Shown in pieces: positions 38,001-49,400 of a stretch of 64,000 bases of DNA. The first letter of the stretch is position 1. Each line of letters starts with the position of its first letter. The DNA comes from Macropodus opercularis (taxonomy: Eukaryota; Chordata; Actinopteri; Anabantiformes; Osphronemidae): NCBI GenBank assembly GCA_030770545.1, contig CM061109.1:19654501-19718500 (forward strand), read 5' to 3'. A program made the translations under genes and the position numbers. Below the pieces are notes generated by a model. It ran no database searches and had not been told where the DNA came from. It saw only the letters and a program-made list of their open reading frames with translations.

Positions 38001-41000
38001 AACTACTGCTCGATCTGCGCACCAGGCAACCAGACTGGCGCTGTTCAGCCAGGTGAGACGCGCACCTATGTGTGGAGGGTGGCGGACGAGGACGGGCCGC
38101 TGGACCAAGACGCCCAATGTCAGACGCGAATGTACCACAGTGCGGTGGACACGCCACGCGACATCGCCTCAGGGCTCATCGGGCCGATGCTCATCTGCAG
38201 GGGTCAGTCCCTCAACGTCAGGAATGTGCAGGTAACGGCTTGTTGTCCGCGTGTTGCACATAAGGTTTGTTTACCCAAAAGTAAAGCGACGGGTTTGTTC
38301 TCCAGCTGAAGGCAGACAAGGAGCAACACGCCATGTTCGCTGTGTTTGACGAAAACAAAAGCTGGTACCTGGATTACAACATTCGCCAGTACAGCAATGA
38401 ATCCAGGGTCAACAAGGCAGACCCGGACTTTTACAAGTCCAATGTCATGCACAGTGAGTACTGTCCGTTACGTGACCCAGCCTCCATTGTCCTGTTCCAT
38501 GACTCACCGCCACGGTCTTGTCCTCGCAGCCATTAACGGCTATGCCTTCGAGAGCGGCCCGCTCTTAGGCTTCTGCAACGGAGATGTTGCGACGTGGCAC
38601 GTGTCCAGCATCGGAGCCCAGGACTACATCCAGACCGCCACGTTCTACGGCCACCCATTCATGGTCAACGAGCGGATGGAGGACATCCTCAGCCTCTACC
38701 CCATGACAGGAGAAACCATCACAATGAACATGGACAACATCGGTCAGTGTGAAAGCCTTTAACTTAAGACACTGCAGTGAGAGCAGGAAACTGTAAAATC
38801 GCACAAGCTGCTGTGGAGACGAACTGAAAGCTGGCGTTTGTTTTCCTCTCTTCAAACAGGTGTCTGGCTCCTGGCTTCCCTGAATTCCCACGGGACGACC
38901 AAAGGAATGCGAGTGAAGTTTCAGGACGTCGAATGCTTTCGCGACTTGTATTATGACTACAACGAAGAAGACGACCAAAAGGGAGAGTTTTTCAAGTGGA
39001 ACCCTGCGAGCTTAGACGACAGGAAGGAAGAGCAGACGAAAACCGTAAAAATGGTGGTTGAGGTGCCGGATGAGTACACAGACATGTTTGCAGCCGAACT
39101 GGGTCTTAGGTCACAAAAGAACCGGTCTACAGACTCAGATGTGGAAGAACTGGACCTCAGTTTCCTGGACTACGATGCTATTGATGTGCCTGAAGGAAGT
39201 GAAAACACACTTAAATTCAAGGAGAGAAAAGAACAAGCCTCTAAAACGTCTACTGCAAATGTGAATGTACTGAACGAGACATTACTCACCAACGTGAAAG
39301 AGGCGCCTGGGGTCATTCCGACCGGAGGTAATTTGCTGAGCCAGAACATTACAGCTCCTGCACAGAACAGCAGCGTAGCATCACCTTTTAACTATTATTC
39401 TGATTATGAAAGCAAAAACGACACATTATTCTACAACTGGACAGAATCTGAAGCCACAAACCTGACGATGGACAATTCACTGAGCCAAAGCATCGTCGAG
39501 AATAAAACACGGGACATTGAATCTGGTAACAGGTCCTCTGCGCATCGAGCAGACAACGCGTCTGCCGTCATACGAGCGGATGACAGAGACTCTGACGTGC
39601 TCTCGCCTCTTGATAACGTCGGAATGTCTGACACAAACAGCACAGCTCACGATGCCACAGGAGGATCAGTGATGGGAAATGTGTCAGCGGAGACAAGCGA
39701 CCTCACAAAGCCATCAACAGAAACCAACCAAACTCTAACAGCAACTGGAAATGCAACGTCCATCTTGGATGTTGAAGGAATGAATGGAACCTTGAGCAGT
39801 GACAACCAGACGGAGGAAGAATCTCCCCCCCCTAGAGTGGACGTGTTCTCGTACTCTGTGCCTCTAGAAGATGATGCCACCGACGACTCGACTACGCCAG
39901 ACGACTACGTGTCTGTCGTCAGTCTGTCCCACAGACAAGACGGGAAAAAAACAGAAACCGACGATAACGTGTCAGCAGTCCTGCCCAAGCCGACGGTGGA
40001 TGTTGACGAGGTTAACCTCAGCAGCATAAACACACACAACTTCACAGACTTTGATTTGGAGACGACAGACAACACGACCAGTGATAACGAGCCGACGTAC
40101 AGACCACAAACGAATTCCTCCGAGGCCACACTTCAATCAGCTAATTCAAGCTTTCAAAGTGTCACTCGGTCCACACATGGTCTCACAAAGATCCCATCCG
40201 GATCCAGCTCATCAGAGGAGAACACAACACTGCTTACTGACAAGTTCAACCACACACTGTCTGCGCAAACGGTCTCCAACAAAACTACAGACGCGGTGAA
40301 CTCGTCCCTCTCCAGCAGCGCAGAGGATGTGAGTGACTCAGACGGCAGCAAGGACGTGTTCATCTACCTCAGAGGAAAGACCACAGAGGGCATTAAAACC
40401 ACCTCCGTCGAAACGCAGAGCCACAACTGGACTTATGACGGAAGTCACCGAACGCAGCCCATGGACATTCCTGACCACATGAAGAAATATTTTGAGAATG
40501 AGACCCCTCAGAAATCACCGCCACCAAAAAAGAAGACGGTGACTGTCAGACTGTGGCCTGAGAAGGGTCAAGGCCTGAAAACAAGGAAGAGGAAGGACTA
40601 CAAGCCTCAGGCCAGGACCGTTTTACCATTTTCTCCCCGGGGATTCAATCCTGGCATGAGCCCGCGTGGGTCCCGGCCCAGCGCACCAAAACACGTCTCT
40701 GACGCGGAACGGCTGATCAACGAGCCCGTGGTCATCGGTGTGCCTCGCTTTGGCTTCAGCGACTATGACCTGTATGTTCCTGGAAGCAACCGGGATCATG
40801 TAGACCTGGATGAAGATGTAACCAAAGATGAATATGAGTATGTGAGCTACAAGGATCCCTACAGTGGACATGAAGATATGAAGACGCTCAACCTGGATGA
40901 GTCCAGCAAGTACTCCTTAAAACACCCCAGCCCCAATGTTAGGACGTATTTCATCGCTGCAGAGGAGGTGGAGTGGGACTACGCTGGCTATGGACAGAGG

Positions 41001-43952
41001 TGAGCTCCGTAACAAGCGAGATCCTACTGAACACCTTGTTCAGACAGAGATCAAAGAACAGGCTGTTCTCTCCACAGGAGGCAAGAGACGACGCACCAAA
41101 CGAGCAGAGAAACCACGACGTTCACCAAGGTGGTGTTCCGGCGTTACGTGGACAGTAGCTTTAGCACACCTGAGATCCGTGGAGAGCTGGAAGAGCACCT
41201 GGGCATCCTGGGACCCGTAATCAAGGCCGAGGTTGGACAAAGCCTTGTTGTAAGTACTCAGTCCGGTCTTCTGCCACTGTTGTGTCAAGGCTTCACTTTA
41301 CATATGACTGAGTTCGTTCTCGGTTTCCGGCTCTAATGAGCTTGTAACAGAAGTTACAGAATGTTGTCTTGTTAGGAACAGAACTACTGTATGTGCAGCT
41401 TCTCTCCTACGCTGAACTAAGCTAAGCTAAACTGAGCCGAGCTAAGCTTCCAGCCCTCACACGCTGTGGCTCTGTTGCAGGTGTTGTTCAGGAACAACGC
41501 CAAGCGTCCGTTCTCCTTGCATCCAAACGGGGTTTCATACACCAAACAGACTGAGGGTCTGTCCTATGAGGACGGTTCCACGTACTGGTATAAGTATGAC
41601 AATGAGGTTCAGCCCAATACCACCTTCACGTACTTATGGAAGGTCAGCTCGTCTGCCGGGCCAGGACCAGATGAGTCCAACTGTCGGACCTGGGCCTACT
41701 ATTCAGGAGTTAATCCCGTGAGTATTCTGGACGCCGACCAAGTTAAACTGATGATGCGGAGCTTTGTTCATACCGCTCAGTGTTGTCTCCTAGGAAAGGG
41801 ACATCCACTCTGGGCTGATCGGCCCTTTGCTGGTGTGCCGCGAGGGAACCCTGGACCGGAGCTTAACACACACGAGGGAGTTTGCGCTGCTTTTCATGAC
41901 CTTCGATGAGTCCCAGAGCTGGTACTACGAGAAGAACCTGGAGATGATACAGAAGAAGCGAAGGATAAATATGGATCCCAACTTTGACGAGAGCCTCAAG
42001 TTTCATTGTAACGCACCTCAGCTAGTCACAGCTTCACAGTCAGCTTCGACTTCTCTGCTACATTTAAACCTGTCTGTGTTCTCTCCACAGCCATCAATGG
42101 CATTATATTCAGCCTGAAAGGCCTGAGAATGTACACGGACCAGCTGGTGTCCTGGCACCTGCTCAACATGGGCTGTCCCAAAGACCTTCAGAGCGTCCAC
42201 TTCCACGGACAAACCTTCCTCCACAAGGCGGCCAGCAGCCACAGGCAGGCCGTCCACCCGCTGCTGCCTGGTGAGGCTCAGCTGAAAGGCAGAATATTCG
42301 ACATCCTGCACGTGATACGAGTGTCTCTACAAACCCGTGTCCGCAGGGAGCTTCGCTACCCTGGAGATGCGTCCGTCCAAACCGGGCCTGTGGCAGCTGG
42401 AGACAGAAGTTGGCTCCAACCAGCAGAACGGCATGCAGACCCTCTTCTTGGTTCTGGATAACGGTAGACACCATTAGACATCACTCCGCCGCATTTAGAC
42501 GACTTTGCAAACACTAACTGTGCGTTTTGTGCTCTCTAAGACTGCCACCGTCCGCTGGGGTTAGAGTCAGGCAGCGTGAAAGACGACCAGATCACAGCCA
42601 TCAACACTAGAGGTGAGTATGTCCCCTCGTCCTTCTGCTCAGCGAAGCTCAGTGAGCGACGTGTAAATAATGGAATGCTCGCGTCTGAAGGCTTCTGGGA
42701 GCCTTACCTGTCCAGGCTGAACAAGCAGGGCAAGTACAACGCATGGAGCACAGAGGTGAACAACAGCTGGATTCAGGTATGTGCTGGGAAAGTCTGGCTG
42801 TGCACCTGCGCTCAGTGAATGCATCTGATTCCTGTGGATGCCTGCAGGTGGACTTCCAGCGGCCCGTCGTCATCAGCCAGGTGGCCACGCAGGGAGCCAG
42901 GCAGCTCTTCCAGCACCAGTATTTGGTCAGGTACCTGGTGTCCTACAGCACCGACCGCCGGAGGTGGTTCTTCTATAAGGGCGACAGCACGGACCTGAGG
43001 AAGGTGAGAGACGCTCCATCCGTCAGTCCAGACGTCCAGAGGGAAGCGTGCCGTCACCTTTTTTCTGGCTTTCCCTTTTTACCAGGTTTTCGCTGGGAAC
43101 CTGGGAACCCACGATACAAAGATAAACACCTTCTTTCCTCCTATCATTGGACGCTTCATCAGGCTTCACCCCATCGAGTGGTACAGCAGAGCCACGGTGC
43201 GAATGGAGTTCTACGGCTGCGAGCTGGACGGTAAAATGTTGCTCTGTGAACGTGGTTAAAACAAAGGTTTCGGGCCACCAGTGCGTCACGTTGCGCTCAC
43301 TGGCCTGTCTCCTCTCCGTCCTCAGGCTGCTCCGTGCCTCTGGGGATGGAGAGCGGACTGATAGAAGACCACCGCATCACCGCCAGCTCCACAGCCTCCA
43401 GCTGGTACGGCGGGCAGTGGGGATCCGGGCTCGCACGTCTCAACAGGCAGGGAGCCATCAACGCGTGGCAGGCTAAGGTACGACAACAGCAGATCCTTCA
43501 GCGTGGACGCGTCAACCCAACGTCCGTTGCTTCTCCTCCACAGCATAATGACATGAACCAGTGGCTCCAGGTGGAGCTGCCCAAGGTGATGAAGATCAGA
43601 GGAATCGTCACGCAGGGAGCCAAGGCGCTGGGGAAGGAGATGTACGTCATGTCCTACAGCCTGCAGTACAGCAACAACGGGATCCAGTGGAGCCATTACA
43701 CGGATGATGAGAACGTCCCGTTCAAGGTGAGCGGCAGCAGAAGCATGTGCTCGCTGACGCGTTGCTGCTTCTAAACACTCCCTCTGTCTGTCTCATCACA
43801 CCCAGACGTTTCTAGGGAACACAAACAACGACGACCACGTGAAGAACCACATTTACCCTCCCATCTTCGCACGCTTCATCCGAATCAACCCCAGGAGCTG
43901 GACGGCCGCCATCACCATGAGGGTGGAGTTCCTGGGCTGCGACTTTGAGTGA
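35025..43952 (+). CDS. f5: coagulation factor V
   Basis: Plasma cofactor of factor Xa in the prothrombinase complex. Exons: 35025-35176, 35437-35519, 35632-35754, 36206-36418, 36507-36668, 36862-37083, 37154-37319, 37439-37619, 37850-37946, 38026-38231, 38306-38453, 38530-38742, 38860-40999, 41078-41249, 41481-41717, 41794-42007, 42091-42270, 42347-42463, 42541-42612, 42691-42776, 42848-43003, 43086-43230, 43326-43477, 43544-43726, 43806-43952; 5,967 nt, 1,988 aa. Human F5 also has 25 exons. Order: signal peptide 1-26, A1, A2 (from about 346), B domain (about 740-1350), A3, C1 (from about 1677), C2 (from about 1830). Sequence matches favour factor V over factor VIII (HFHGQTF, PLLPGSF, EEHLGILGP). 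The A2/B thrombin site is LGLR-S at Arg739. Arg532 aligns with human Arg506 of mature factor V, the protein C site. Exon 19 is 72 bp and exon 20 is 86 bp, the same sizes I recall for the matching factor VIII exons. Intron 3 (35755-36205) shows nothing notable. Confidence 0.97.
38860..40999 (+). CDS. f5: f5 exon 13: end of A2, whole B domain, start of A3
   Basis: A single 2,140-bp exon, as in human F5. After the LGLR-S site the B domain has about 28 N-X-S/T sequons and is rich in Ser, Thr and Asp. Near its end a basic stretch (about 40524-40688; clusters KKK and KTRKRK, then FSPRG and MSPRG) is followed by an acidic stretch (about 40765-40905; Asp/Glu/Tyr-rich). They resemble the basic and acidic regions that keep human factor V inactive and bind TFPI (family knowledge). 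A3 starts at TYFIAAEEVEWDY, residue 1351. The only Arg just before it is in PNVR; the human WYLR-S motif is not recognisable. Confidence 0.93.
42613..42690 (+). other. 78-nt stop-free intron of f5 (C1 domain)
   Basis: Intron 19 has a strong donor (GTGAGT) but its acceptor, CGTCTGAAG, lacks a polypyrimidine tract. The intron is 78 nt, a multiple of three, and has no stop in the gene's frame, so retention would add 26 residues between the INTR and GFWEP motifs of C1. The spliced model gives the 72-bp and 86-bp flanking exon sizes expected for the family, so I take it as an intron. Confidence 0.75.
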
Positions 43953-44011
43953 TCCGCTCAGGACGGCTCAGCTTGTTTCCTGCTGGGTTTGGATGTTTGT
44001 ATGATGGTTAG

Positions 44012-44017
44012 AATAAA
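44012..44017 (+). other. poly(A) signal of f5
   Basis: AATAAA about 60 bp after the f5 stop codon. A second AATAAA at 44160-44165 could serve a longer form. Confidence 0.65.
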
Positions 44018-44549
44018 CGTGTCCAACGTCCAACGCCCTGCAGCGCAACTGAATTATTGATAATCCAGTGTCTACTCAACATTTTCTTTATTGAAAGCTG
44101 CATTCATCTCAAATGAAAGGGAATGAGTGTAAATGTGTAAGAAGTCTTAATTAATTTTTTAATAAAATGGAATATGGTTATGTTTCGGCTGTGGTTCGCG
44201 TGTACACGAGCCCAGCGTGGCGCCTGTCAGGCCGCAGGTTAACGTGCAGTTGCACGTTTCCACCAGCAGATGTCGCCACAGACGGATCCACCGATGGGAC
44301 GCGCAGCGCGAGCCTTCATTGCGTGGTTAGTTATTGGACACAGGGTCTGACGCGGGAATAAATGCTGCGCGCGTGTTAACAGGCTTCCTCTGTCTCAAAC
44401 CCTCCGAGCGTCTCTAAAATGAGATCAACGGTGGAAACACGATGCAGCTTCAAGTCAGACCCAAGGGCCTGAATCGGACTGTTCCTAATAAAGTGGAACC
44501 TCCGTCTGCGATGACACATGACATGTTTACAAACTCATTCGACGTCAGT

Positions 44550-44556
44550 TGAGTCA
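44550..44556. promoter_or_regulatory. AP-1 consensus site
   Basis: TGAGTCA, the canonical AP-1 site, right after a CRE-like motif and about 100 bp upstream of the rgcc start codon. Confidence 0.4.
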
Positions 44557-44579
44557 GTCGCGCGCACACGCCCCTCTTG

Positions 44580-44588
44580 CCCCGCCCC
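44580..44588. promoter_or_regulatory. GC box (Sp1-type)
   Basis: CCCCGCCCC about 70 bp upstream of the rgcc start codon, a typical position for a core promoter GC box. Confidence 0.4.
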
Positions 44589-44655
44589 CTCGACGCAGGC
44601 GTTAAAACGCGGCGGTGCTCGGGCCGGAGCGTCAGACTGAGGACGCAGCGGAACC

Positions 44656-46050
44656 ATGAAGCCTCCCAAGCTGCAAACTCAGAGTAAGTTGTTTATTCGC
44701 TATTTAGCTCCGGTTCTCGCTGACGGCGTCTGAGCCGATGACTCCGTCTTCTTGCAGCCAGCTTCGTGAGCGAGGACCTGAAGGACGTGCTGTGCGAGTT
44801 CGACGCGGTGATCCAAGACTTCACGTCGCCGGTGGAGAAGCGACGCTTCAGGTACGACGAGCACCTGAAGACCATGAAGCGCAGGAGCAGCGCGAGCGTC
44901 AGCGACGTCAGCGACTCAGAGAGTGAGTGGACGCTCGTCACGCACGCGCACAGGGCGTAGAAGGTCGCGTTTTAGTTTGGCAGCAGGTCTGGAGACGGCT
45001 ACGCAGCAGAACCCACAGAACCCCCTCATCGCCTCATCACCTCAGCCTCCTTCCTGTCAGGGTTCACCTGAGTGGACCTTCAGAGGGAAGCTGTGGGTGG
45101 AGAGAGCACCAGCCTCCGCCTGACGAGGGGACCAGATTCCAGGCTCGTCTGAGGCGACGATGGAGAGCTGACGCTCAGATGTGTGGAGCGGAGGAGGAGG
45201 CTGAGGCTGAGGCTGCTCAGGCTCCGCTGACTCAGCTGATCTCTTCTCTCTGTCCCACAGGTGCAGAGTCGCTCAACAGGAACAGCTTCAGCTTCAGCGA
45301 CGAGCGGCTCAACTCTCCCACCGCGTTCTCCCCCGGCGTCGCCTCGCCCCCGCTCACGTCACCAAAACGTGAGCTGCTACTCCTTTAACGCTGCTGCGTG
45401 ATGTGAGCCTGGACGCGGCTGAACTTCCTGTTTCCTTTGCAGCCAAACTCGGAGACACTAAGGAGCTGGAGGACTTCATCGCCGACCTGGACAAGACCAT
45501 AGAGAGTGAGTGTGTCAGCTTGTCATGAAGCGAGGAGCCTGTCATGTGTCAGGGCTGCGGCGGCGCCGGGTTTCGTGTGGACCACGAGGCCCCGAGGTTA
45601 AAGTGGAGGGAAAGGCAGCGTCTCCCTTTCAGCCCGTCACTCGGAGGCAGGAGCTTAGCAAAGGCGCCGTCGACTGTGAACTCTGGGTTTCGCGTTTCAT
45701 GGGCTCCCTGCTTCCCTTCCCGTGTTTTAAATAGCAGGAGGCAGCCTGTGAGGGTTCGCTTGGCCGTAACCTGAGACGACGTCATCCGTCAGAGCTTGTG
45801 TGGACCTTCTTCACTACGGGCCTGTGAGTGTTGGAACTCGCATCAGCACAGGAGGAATGTGCGCTTCAAACCTGGGCTGAAATTCCAGCTGTCAACGTCG
45901 GAGCTTCTGGGGTTCGGCCCCTGGACGCCGGCCTTTCGCGGACGCCAGGCCCCCGTCCTGCTCATCAGCTTCCAGTGTTCACAGTGAACAGCCCGTAAAC
46001 CCGAGCGTCTTGTTCTAACCGGGTCTGTCTGTCTGTTCTTAGGCATGTGA
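44656..46050 (+). CDS. rgcc: regulator of cell cycle RGCC (RGC-32)
   Basis: Small cell-cycle regulator, in mammals induced by complement and p53 and reported to bind CDK1 and PLK1. Exons: 44656-44683, 44758-44922, 45261-45368, 45443-45505, 46043-46050; 372 nt, 123 aa (human 137). The last exon codes only the end of a Ser codon, Met and stop. Conserved blocks: MKPP start, DLKDVLCEFDAVIQDF, HLKTMKRRSSASVSD, a Ser-rich NRNSFSFSDERLNSPT phosphorylation region, and LGDTKELEDFIADLDKT before the final ESM. The start is fixed by the MKPP match and by the first ATG after the promoter. It lacks the alanine-rich N-terminal stretch of the human protein and a few residues in the SxSD repeat. It lies just downstream of f5 and converges on vwa8. 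Introns 44923-45260 and 45506-46042 show nothing notable. Confidence 0.95.
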
Positions 46051-46383
46051 CCGAGGCAGTCGTCCCGAGGCGAAGCCATGAGGGAGGGAGGGAGCGAGCT
46101 TCTGGTCTGGACCCTCCTCGAGCAGCTAACTTGACCCAGACACACGTAGAGCCACTGGACAGTACCAGCCCGAACGCCAGCCCGCTGAGGCTCCGAATCA
46201 GCGCGATGGCGACGATCCCGAGTATTTAAGAGGAATATATTTGTAATTTTGTCAAGCTTCCTAATGTAAATGTTGTTTCTCTTTGGTGAAATATATTTTT
46301 ATATCTTATGTAAATAATAACTGTCAAATTCTATTTTCCTCTGCGTTAACACAACAGTTTAGGATTAGAGATCAGCTGACTGG

Positions 46384-46389
46384 AATAAA
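46384..46389 (+). other. poly(A) signal of rgcc
   Basis: AATAAA about 335 bp after the rgcc stop, in an AT-rich 3' UTR. TATTAAAG near 46440 is a weaker alternative. Confidence 0.7.
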
Positions 46390-46459
46390 GTGGGTCAAAA
46401 CTGGAACAAATGTGTGTATTTAAATGTCTGCCACAGACAATATTAAAGTATGAAATATT

Positions 46460-49400
46460 GTTCTTTTAGTAACACACGGCTCCTCGTTATTTTGGTCTGT
46501 ATGTACCAGTTAACCTGCATTAGTGGAAAACACTAAACCGACGGTAAAACTTCAGGCACAGGTGAGTCTGTTTCCAGAGGTGGACGGAGACGGTAGGGGC
46601 GGCCTCACCCGGCCCGACAGCAGGTGTGGCCGGAGCAACGCGGGGTCACAAACACCCCTCTGGGGACCAAAAGGTCAAAGGTTACGAACCAGGGGCAGAG
46701 AAGCTTCCGCACAGCGCAGAAAGTTTCATGCACCTGGAGGCCTACGAGTCCTCTGGAAACACAACGGTGAGTAGCTACACACGGACCAGCTTATTAGGAA
46801 AAAGGTGGAAACAACAACCAGCAGGGAAGAGCCAGAGGTGGGTCAAGGTCAAGTGAACTTAAGGAACCAATGGTCCAGTGGCAGAAGGACGCTTGGTTTG
46901 AAGTGTTCAGCTGGTGTCCGTGGGTGCAGACAGTCTAATCTGATGGCAGGAAGCTGGCACGGGACCCGTCTCCGTGTTGTCTCTTCGGTTCAGCTGGCAG
47001 AGCGAAGCTGTGGGCGTGAGCCCATGTGAGTCCAAGCCTCTGCGCTGCTCTGCACCACTGTGATGTTTGCAGGGGTCCTGCCTCGGCAGCTGGCACCGAA
47101 CGGAGGGCCCGTGTTGACTCAACACTCCTAAACAAGCCTCCCCTTGGCAGCGACGGGCATCTTTTTGGCAGCGGAAGCGTGGGAACGTGGAGGGAAGGAC
47201 TGTAAGGGCGCGCAGCAGGACGCGCCGGGATGGGCCCCCAGGGGAGGCCCCTCCAGCCTGCAGCCTTTCTGTGAATAGTCTGGGCACACAGATGTTTGTC
47301 CACATCACAGAGAGACAGAAATACTCTGACCAAATGTCAGGGTCAGCTTTCCACTGGCTCCAGATGCGCCTGCTGGGGAGCATCAATGAGCGAGTGTGAA
47401 CCAAATAAGTAGGACGTTCAGTTGAACGCACTGCTGAGAGGGAGGTTCGCCTTCCATGTCAGCGTCTAACAGCCACGTGTTGCTTTATGGGCTCTGAAGT
47501 TAAAGTGTGTTCTCCCTCCAGTGAGATTTCATTTGGGAAGTCGTGCTCCAGCTGCACAGCCGCTGAGCATCACGGCGTGTTATGGCTCATGTCCCACATG
47601 ACACAGACACAGATGAGTGATGATCGACAGCTGCGCCTTATCGCGGCCTCTCTGTGACCTGATGCAGGTCCGTCCATGATGACGTCCATCGTTCCTGTCA
47701 GGTTGACTCACCTTTGACCTGGCTGACGCAATCCACGACCTTTTCCAACTGACAGAGCAGCAGGTACTGGAGGGAAGTTGACCCACGGCTTCAAAACGTT
47801 CTAACACCTGGAGATTTTTTGCTGAGCATCACAACAGTTGCTGAATCATGAGCCCTGACTCCTCAGCCTCAGTCAGGACAGGAGGAAGGCTTCTGGCCCG
47901 ACAGATGGCCTCCCGCCCTGAGCTTCGTGCTGGCGCTGCTCAGTGGGGTGTGCTGGGTCTGTCTGTGTGGCCGGGCTTCTGACCGAGCCGGGGATTTACT
48001 GCCGTGGACGTCCGGAAACCTCAGCAGCAGGTGCTACATGCTTTTCCTCAGATTCCCTCCTTAAGGAAAAAAGCCGACGTGTGAGCTGTTGACTTGTGTA
48101 ACGAAGACTCAGTGTGTGCACTTAAAATAGATTAACACAAGTCGGGCTTTAGTTAGTTATGACAACAGAAGACGTCTGACAGTTATGCAACACTCTCTGC
48201 TGGCATCACCGAGTCAGCGTTTTTACTGCGCAGTAAAGTCTGGGCTGAGGCTGGAGGGCGTCCTGGTGGAAGTCAACGCTGGGAATCTTTTCCCACTGTG
48301 GACACCGCGCTGCAACCAGAGGCAAACCTGGTTCATCATGCAGCACCTTCCGACTAGTTGAAACCTCATTTTGATTCTGATCCCACTTTTCCTCATTTTG
48401 CACTCGTCACCGGATGACATCACCAGGCTCTGGGCCTGAATGCCCAGTGTTCAGACACAGCTGTGTCCCTGAACGCAGCGCTTACTTCCTCTGGCAATTC
48501 TGTTAAAATGTTCTGGCTTCAGGAGCACGAAAGAAGTCAGCGTGAGCCGTACGGGACCAGGTCCCAGGTCCCAGGTGACTCGGTGCCTCCATCTGTTGCT
48601 CTTCTTGTGTCTCTCTGCATCTTAAAGGCTGCTCATAGCCAGCTGCATACATTTAACACCTCCTCCCCCGTCTGTCTCTGTTTAGTGGCAGGACTTGAGT
48701 TCAAACGTGGATTCAGAGGCTCCACGTTACAAACCTATGAGTAAGAATGACATGAGGGCTGTGGTACATGAGCTGCATCATGTAATATACATGTAATAGC
48801 TGCAAGCTGAGGCCCTCAGATAAGCTTATCGTGTGAGGCGTGGAGCAGGAGGCAAAGCCAGGACCAGCAGGCCAACAGAGAGGCCACGGGCTGGTTCCTA
48901 CGGGTAGAGGGTGATAGGGTAAAGGAAGCAGGTGAGCAGGTGGGAGGGAGGGTCAATGAGGACGGGTGTGACGGCCGCGTCCAGTAACGTCAAGGTCCAA
49001 AGGTCTCCTTCTAATTCACACGATTCCAGAGAGCTGTTGCAACAGCCTACGTATAAAAATGCACGATGATAAAATAAAAGAAGCACAAGAAAAGCAGCTC
49101 TGCAACAAGTCAAATTGAGTCAGTAATATTACTCATAACACAGGTTTGTGCAGGAACCAGGCCTGAGGAGAACATTGGGCCTGAACGCAGCAGAACACGT
49201 TTAATTACAAACGCTCCAAGAGGCCAGAGACTGAGCAGAACTCAGAACGACAGCAGCCGTTTAAGTGAAAGCTGAGTCTGTTCTTCAAAGCACCGATGTC
49301 AACACTTTGCATTTACCTGCAGAGTTACGGCCTCAACCACCTCAGGCCAAGGTCAAACCTGAAGGAGCCTGTTTCATCTCCAGCAGAGCCTGCAGGCGTC

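Larger units (their letters stand above)
44053..44655 (+). promoter_or_regulatory. f5-rgcc intergenic region with rgcc promoter
   Basis: About 600 bp between f5 and rgcc. The 3' part is CpG-rich and carries a CRE-like CGACGTCAG (44540-44548), an AP-1 site and a GC box within about 110 bp of the rgcc start codon. Confidence 0.55.

Noticed and set aside
42576..42818. Reading the f5 exon 19-20 region as one continuous exon
   Set aside because: The frame is open, but splicing out 78 nt gives 72-bp and 86-bp exons that match the family, and removes residues with no counterpart in other factor V proteins. Kept as a retention candidate.
35025..43952. Factor VIII instead of factor V
   Set aside because: Both share the A1-A2-B-A3-C1-C2 plan, but residue blocks in A2, A3 and the A3-C1 junction match factor V, and the B domain has the LGLR-S site and the basic plus acidic regions of factor V.
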